From Plumapathes pennacea (lineage: Eukaryota > Cnidaria > Anthozoa > Antipatharia > Myriopathidae), in contig OZ038463.1 in assembly GCA_964036295.1 (NCBI GenBank), positions 4,207,274-4,271,273 on the forward strand: 64,000 nucleotides of DNA, written 5' to 3'. Below the pieces are notes generated by a model that made no database searches, was not told where the DNA came from, and saw only the letters and a program-made list of their open reading frames with translations. This document shows positions 61,381-64,000 of this stretch, piece after piece (position 1 is the first letter of the stretch; each line of letters opens with the position of its first letter). The position numbers and the translations under genes were made by a program.

Positions 61381-62693
61381 TTTCTGCTTTGTGCTTCTGT
61401 ATGTGATGAGAGAGAAAGCAGGAAAGAGATAGTGAGTCAGTGAGTTTATTGAGTGACTGAATTAACAGTAAAGTCATTGAATGAGCAAGAGCCGCTTGAG
61501 TGAAGAATTGAGAATTTGATAAAGTACTCACGACTAATTGAATGTCAGTAAATGTCAGTAAAGATTAACCCTTTAACTCCCAAGCTTAAAATAATTATAA
61601 ATTCTCCCAGCCATAAAATATGAAAATGTATGAGTGATGGAAAGAGAATTTATGTTTTAATCGGTCGACCGAACAAGGTATCAAGTGCCAAATTCTCCAT
61701 ACTTTATTATCTACTCTGGTGGAAGACTGAAGAGAAAATTGAAGAGTAAAAGGGCGAGACTCCGGCCGACTCATTATCATTAACTCGGTCTACTGACTCG
61801 TCCTTTCTTAAATCTGTGACAATTGGTGCAGGATGTTAGGTGAAGGATTCTTGTTCATTCTGCATACAAATGAGCAAAGGTGTGGGGGGATGGGGTGGTG
61901 CCCTGGATCAGCCGTTACTGCGAGGGAGTAAATTATGGGTATTAATATTTGTAAAAGGGCCGATATTATTGCTCAACGCAATAATTATAATTAATTAAAA
62001 TAGGTCTTTTAATGTATCAACAATGCAAAACAAATGGATAATAACAGCTACCGACACAATGCATAATTTCTGGTATTGACAAAACATTTCATAACAGCAC
62101 GGTTATCATTCGTAAACTGTGAGCCTAAAGGCTAGTGGGCCATGATGAGACAAACCACACGCGTTTAGTTCAATCTTTTGCAAGTCACACATCAAGACCC
62201 AGGAAGAGGAAGTCCCTCAAAGTTGGCGGGTTTTGCGCAAAGCAAAGGGACCCGAGTCACCCTCCTCCCCGAGTCATCCTGGGCACGCCAACTATTCATA
62301 CATTTCTTTATAAATCGAAGTGAGAGTTTACATGACAAATTACAACTTGTCTCGCAAAAATGCACCATACATTTTCTTTCTTTCTTTTTTGCCATTTCAG
62401 TATTATGTAGAATCCGTTCTTGCTATGAGCAGTAAATGTACGCATTTGTTCCGCCGTTGCGTAATGTGAATTTGCATCTATATGGTTAGAAAAGCTCCTT
62501 GTGCGGAAAAAACTCTATTGTTGGCAGACGGAGCCAAACAAAAATTGCTAAAAAGAAACAGCATTTGAGCATTTAAAGATTGATATCATATTGTAACATA
62601 CTAGCTATTCTTAAATGCTTATGACATTGTAATTCTAAAAATATTAGCGAAATTCAAAACACATCAGTCAAGTACTGAAAGCCGTCCTGCTGT
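61381..62693. other. Intergenic DNA between convergent genes
   Basis: Contains a degenerate TIR element (61565-61755, AACCCTTTAACTCCCAAGC family) and otherwise AT-rich spacer with no supported exon. Confidence 0.55.
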
Positions 62694-63644
62694 CTACAAT
62701 TGGAAAGGAACTCGTATTTTCAATCGACGTTGTCGCGTGATCAGAAGTTCATCGTTCACCTTGCCTGTTTTCCTTTCTCCCTCCTCGACCACCATCGCTG
62801 ATTCCTGTTTAAATGGTCTCTCGCGTTCACCCGGGGCAAGGCAGTGAATGCTGAGCCGGCGGTTTTGCTTTGTCGATGCAAGTTCGAAATGACTTTCGTG
62901 TACCAAGTCAAGAATGGACGCATCTTCGTCCAAGCCGTTGAAGGCCTGGAACAAATTGTGCAGGGTCCGTCTTCGCTGCTTGAGCTGCGGACGCAGAGCG
63001 ACCCTCATCGATTGGTCATTTTGATCACGTACTACTGAACTCCGCCGACTCCCGCCTTGTGACTTGACACTCATTCCTTTGCTTGTTTCTTCGGTGTTTT
63101 CAGCCTCTGCCTCCATCTGCTCATCTTGCGCTGTAATTCGCACAACTGGCGGGTTAATTGGCAATTCCCGTAATGGTTTTCGCTGCCCAGGCCGCTTTAA
63201 ACCGCCGCTGACATCACCAGTGGCCAGTTCATCGCTGCCATTCCAAGTTCGAGCTAAAGCGGGCAAAGTTGGAAGACTGAGGCGCTTCGTCATTCTCGGG
63301 AGTACTGTAGGCAACGAACCAGGCTGACCGGCGCCGTTTGACACAAGACCGCCATCACGTCGTTGTGCAGGTTGAAGCTGTCGGACAGCGCTAAATTCGT
63401 GCTTTTCGGAAAGCTGGCTGAGTTTGTAACCAGCTGGTAACCTCTGCTGCCACTTTATCTGCTGCTTTCTGAAGGCTTCTTTCTTCAGGATGATTTCATT
63501 CAATGCTGCCCTTCGTTTGAATTCGACATCTTTTAGCTCTCTTTGTAGATTTTCTTGGCAACTCGAATTCTTCTCAATGGCTTTCTTGACGTGCGGGCTT
63601 AGGTGATTGAGTTTTGGAAGAAAGTCCTTCTTCTGGAGTTTCAT
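62694..63644 (-). CDS. Unrecognised basic disordered protein with N-terminal helix, 316 aa
   Basis: I start at the ATG at 63644 (MKLQKKDFLPKLNHLS...); an in-frame ATG at 63689 adds 15 residues. The N-terminal 80 residues look helical and charged (ELKDVEFKRRAALNEIILKK, EAFRKQQIKWQQRLPAGYKL). After that come disordered Pro/Arg/Ser stretches with kinase-type RRSS, NRRLS and TKRLS sites and an ordered-looking patch RRRTLHNLFQAFNGLDEDA near residue 230. No signal peptide. It lacks the C-[RK]-Y-[LI]-R ending of its neighbours and ends RRLKIRVPFQL. Function unknown. Confidence 0.7.
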   Translation of the reverse strand: MKLQKKDFLPKLNHLSPHVKKAIEKNSSCQENLQRELKDVEFKRRAALNEIILKKEAFRKQQIKWQQRLPAGYKLSQLSEKHEFSAVRQLQPAQRRDGGLVSNGAGQPGSLPTVLPRMTKRLSLPTLPALARTWNGSDELATGDVSGGLKRPGQRKPLRELPINPPVVRITAQDEQMEAEAENTEETSKGMSVKSQGGSRRSSVVRDQNDQSMRVALRPQLKQRRRTLHNLFQAFNGLDEDASILDLVHESHFELASTKQNRRLSIHCLAPGERERPFKQESAMVVEEGERKTGKVNDELLITRQRRLKIRVPFQL

Positions 63645-63714
63645 GCTAACAACAATGTGCTGGCTTGTCCACGCAATCTGTATACCCACGCACTTGAAGA
63701 CAGTTAGCGGCTAC

Positions 63715-63786
63715 CACTTTCATCTATATATATATATATATAGCGGCTACCACTTTCATCTATATATATATATATATATAGATATC
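63715..63786. repeat. (TA)n microsatellite in a duplicated 37-bp unit
   Basis: 'agcggctaccactttcatc' followed by a TA run occurs twice in tandem with different TA lengths, just upstream of the 316-aa gene. Confidence 0.85.
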
Positions 63787-64000
63787 CCAAAAGATATCTA
63801 TTCTTTGTTTGCAATTGACGTATGAACTTTAACAAACATGGCCGCGATGTCTTTGTTATCTGAATCCCCAAGGATTGGTTACAAACCAAGCACCTACAAT
63901 TTTTGTAGCTAGCGCTTTGGCTTTTATTCCAAAAAACATGGCCAAAGGCAGTATTTTGTGCAAAGATTGCTATCAATTAATAGTTTAGACGATTATCAGG

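Overview
The window looks like nuclear DNA of an anthozoan cnidarian, most likely a stony coral. Its main genes encode secreted PAN/Apple + EGF + fibrinogen-like ('GGGGWTLVMKIDG') proteins of the kind annotated in corals as 'uncharacterized skeletal organic matrix protein 5'. They have short exons with GT/AG introns, and the surrounding DNA is AT-rich and packed with terminal-inverted-repeat (TIR) elements, minisatellites and recent segmental duplications. No bacterial-style operon is present. Exon boundaries were deduced by eye from splice consensus, reading phase and comparison of paralogous copies; nothing was searched in a database.

Left two thirds (1-48.4 kb, genes on the minus strand): a tandem array of paralogues. 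Three copies can be assembled with the same five-exon, phase-matched structure: gene 2 (24218-30179, 383 aa), gene 3 (37347-41741, 386 aa) and gene 4 (44289-48336, about 383 aa). Gene 1 keeps intact exons 2-5 (5587-11255), but its own PAN first exon (15199-15579) has a stop codon inside the signal peptide. Two further intact PAN first exons (2363-2737 and 19919-20293) have no exons 2-5 of their own close by. The one at 19919-20293 has the right donor and phase to splice onto gene 1. A frameshifted relic of exon 5 lies at 36916-37108. Duplicated blocks (about 825-6637, 18370-25263 and 35870-38368, plus the first-intron blocks) explain most of the remaining sequence. Comparing them exposes several insertions with empty sites: a 4.05-kb insert carrying a nested plus-strand membrane-protein gene (6926-7960), a 1.1-kb insert with a large palindrome, a 2.2-kb insert, and a 353-bp element flanked by an 18-bp direct repeat.

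Other left-side content: a 1.2-kb inverted satellite (11440-12650), a degenerate DNA-methyltransferase-like coding fragment (16714-17007) followed by a 36-bp minisatellite, a tRNA-Ser-derived SINE head (10601-10667), and several TIR families. Some of these families carry promoter-like motifs followed by an ATG and a short VxKAVxxxTKK-like peptide.

Right third (49.6-64 kb): four genes for unrecognised, Ser/Arg-rich, mostly disordered intracellular proteins. They are a minus-strand gene (49647-51368, 573 aa), head-to-head with a two-exon plus-strand gene (53274-58388, 665 aa), then a plus-strand gene (60070-61380, 436 aa) that converges on a minus-strand gene (62694-63644, 316 aa). Three of the four have a C-[RK]-Y-[LI]-R motif at or near the C-terminus and three have RRxS kinase-type sites, so they may be a diverged local family or pathway.
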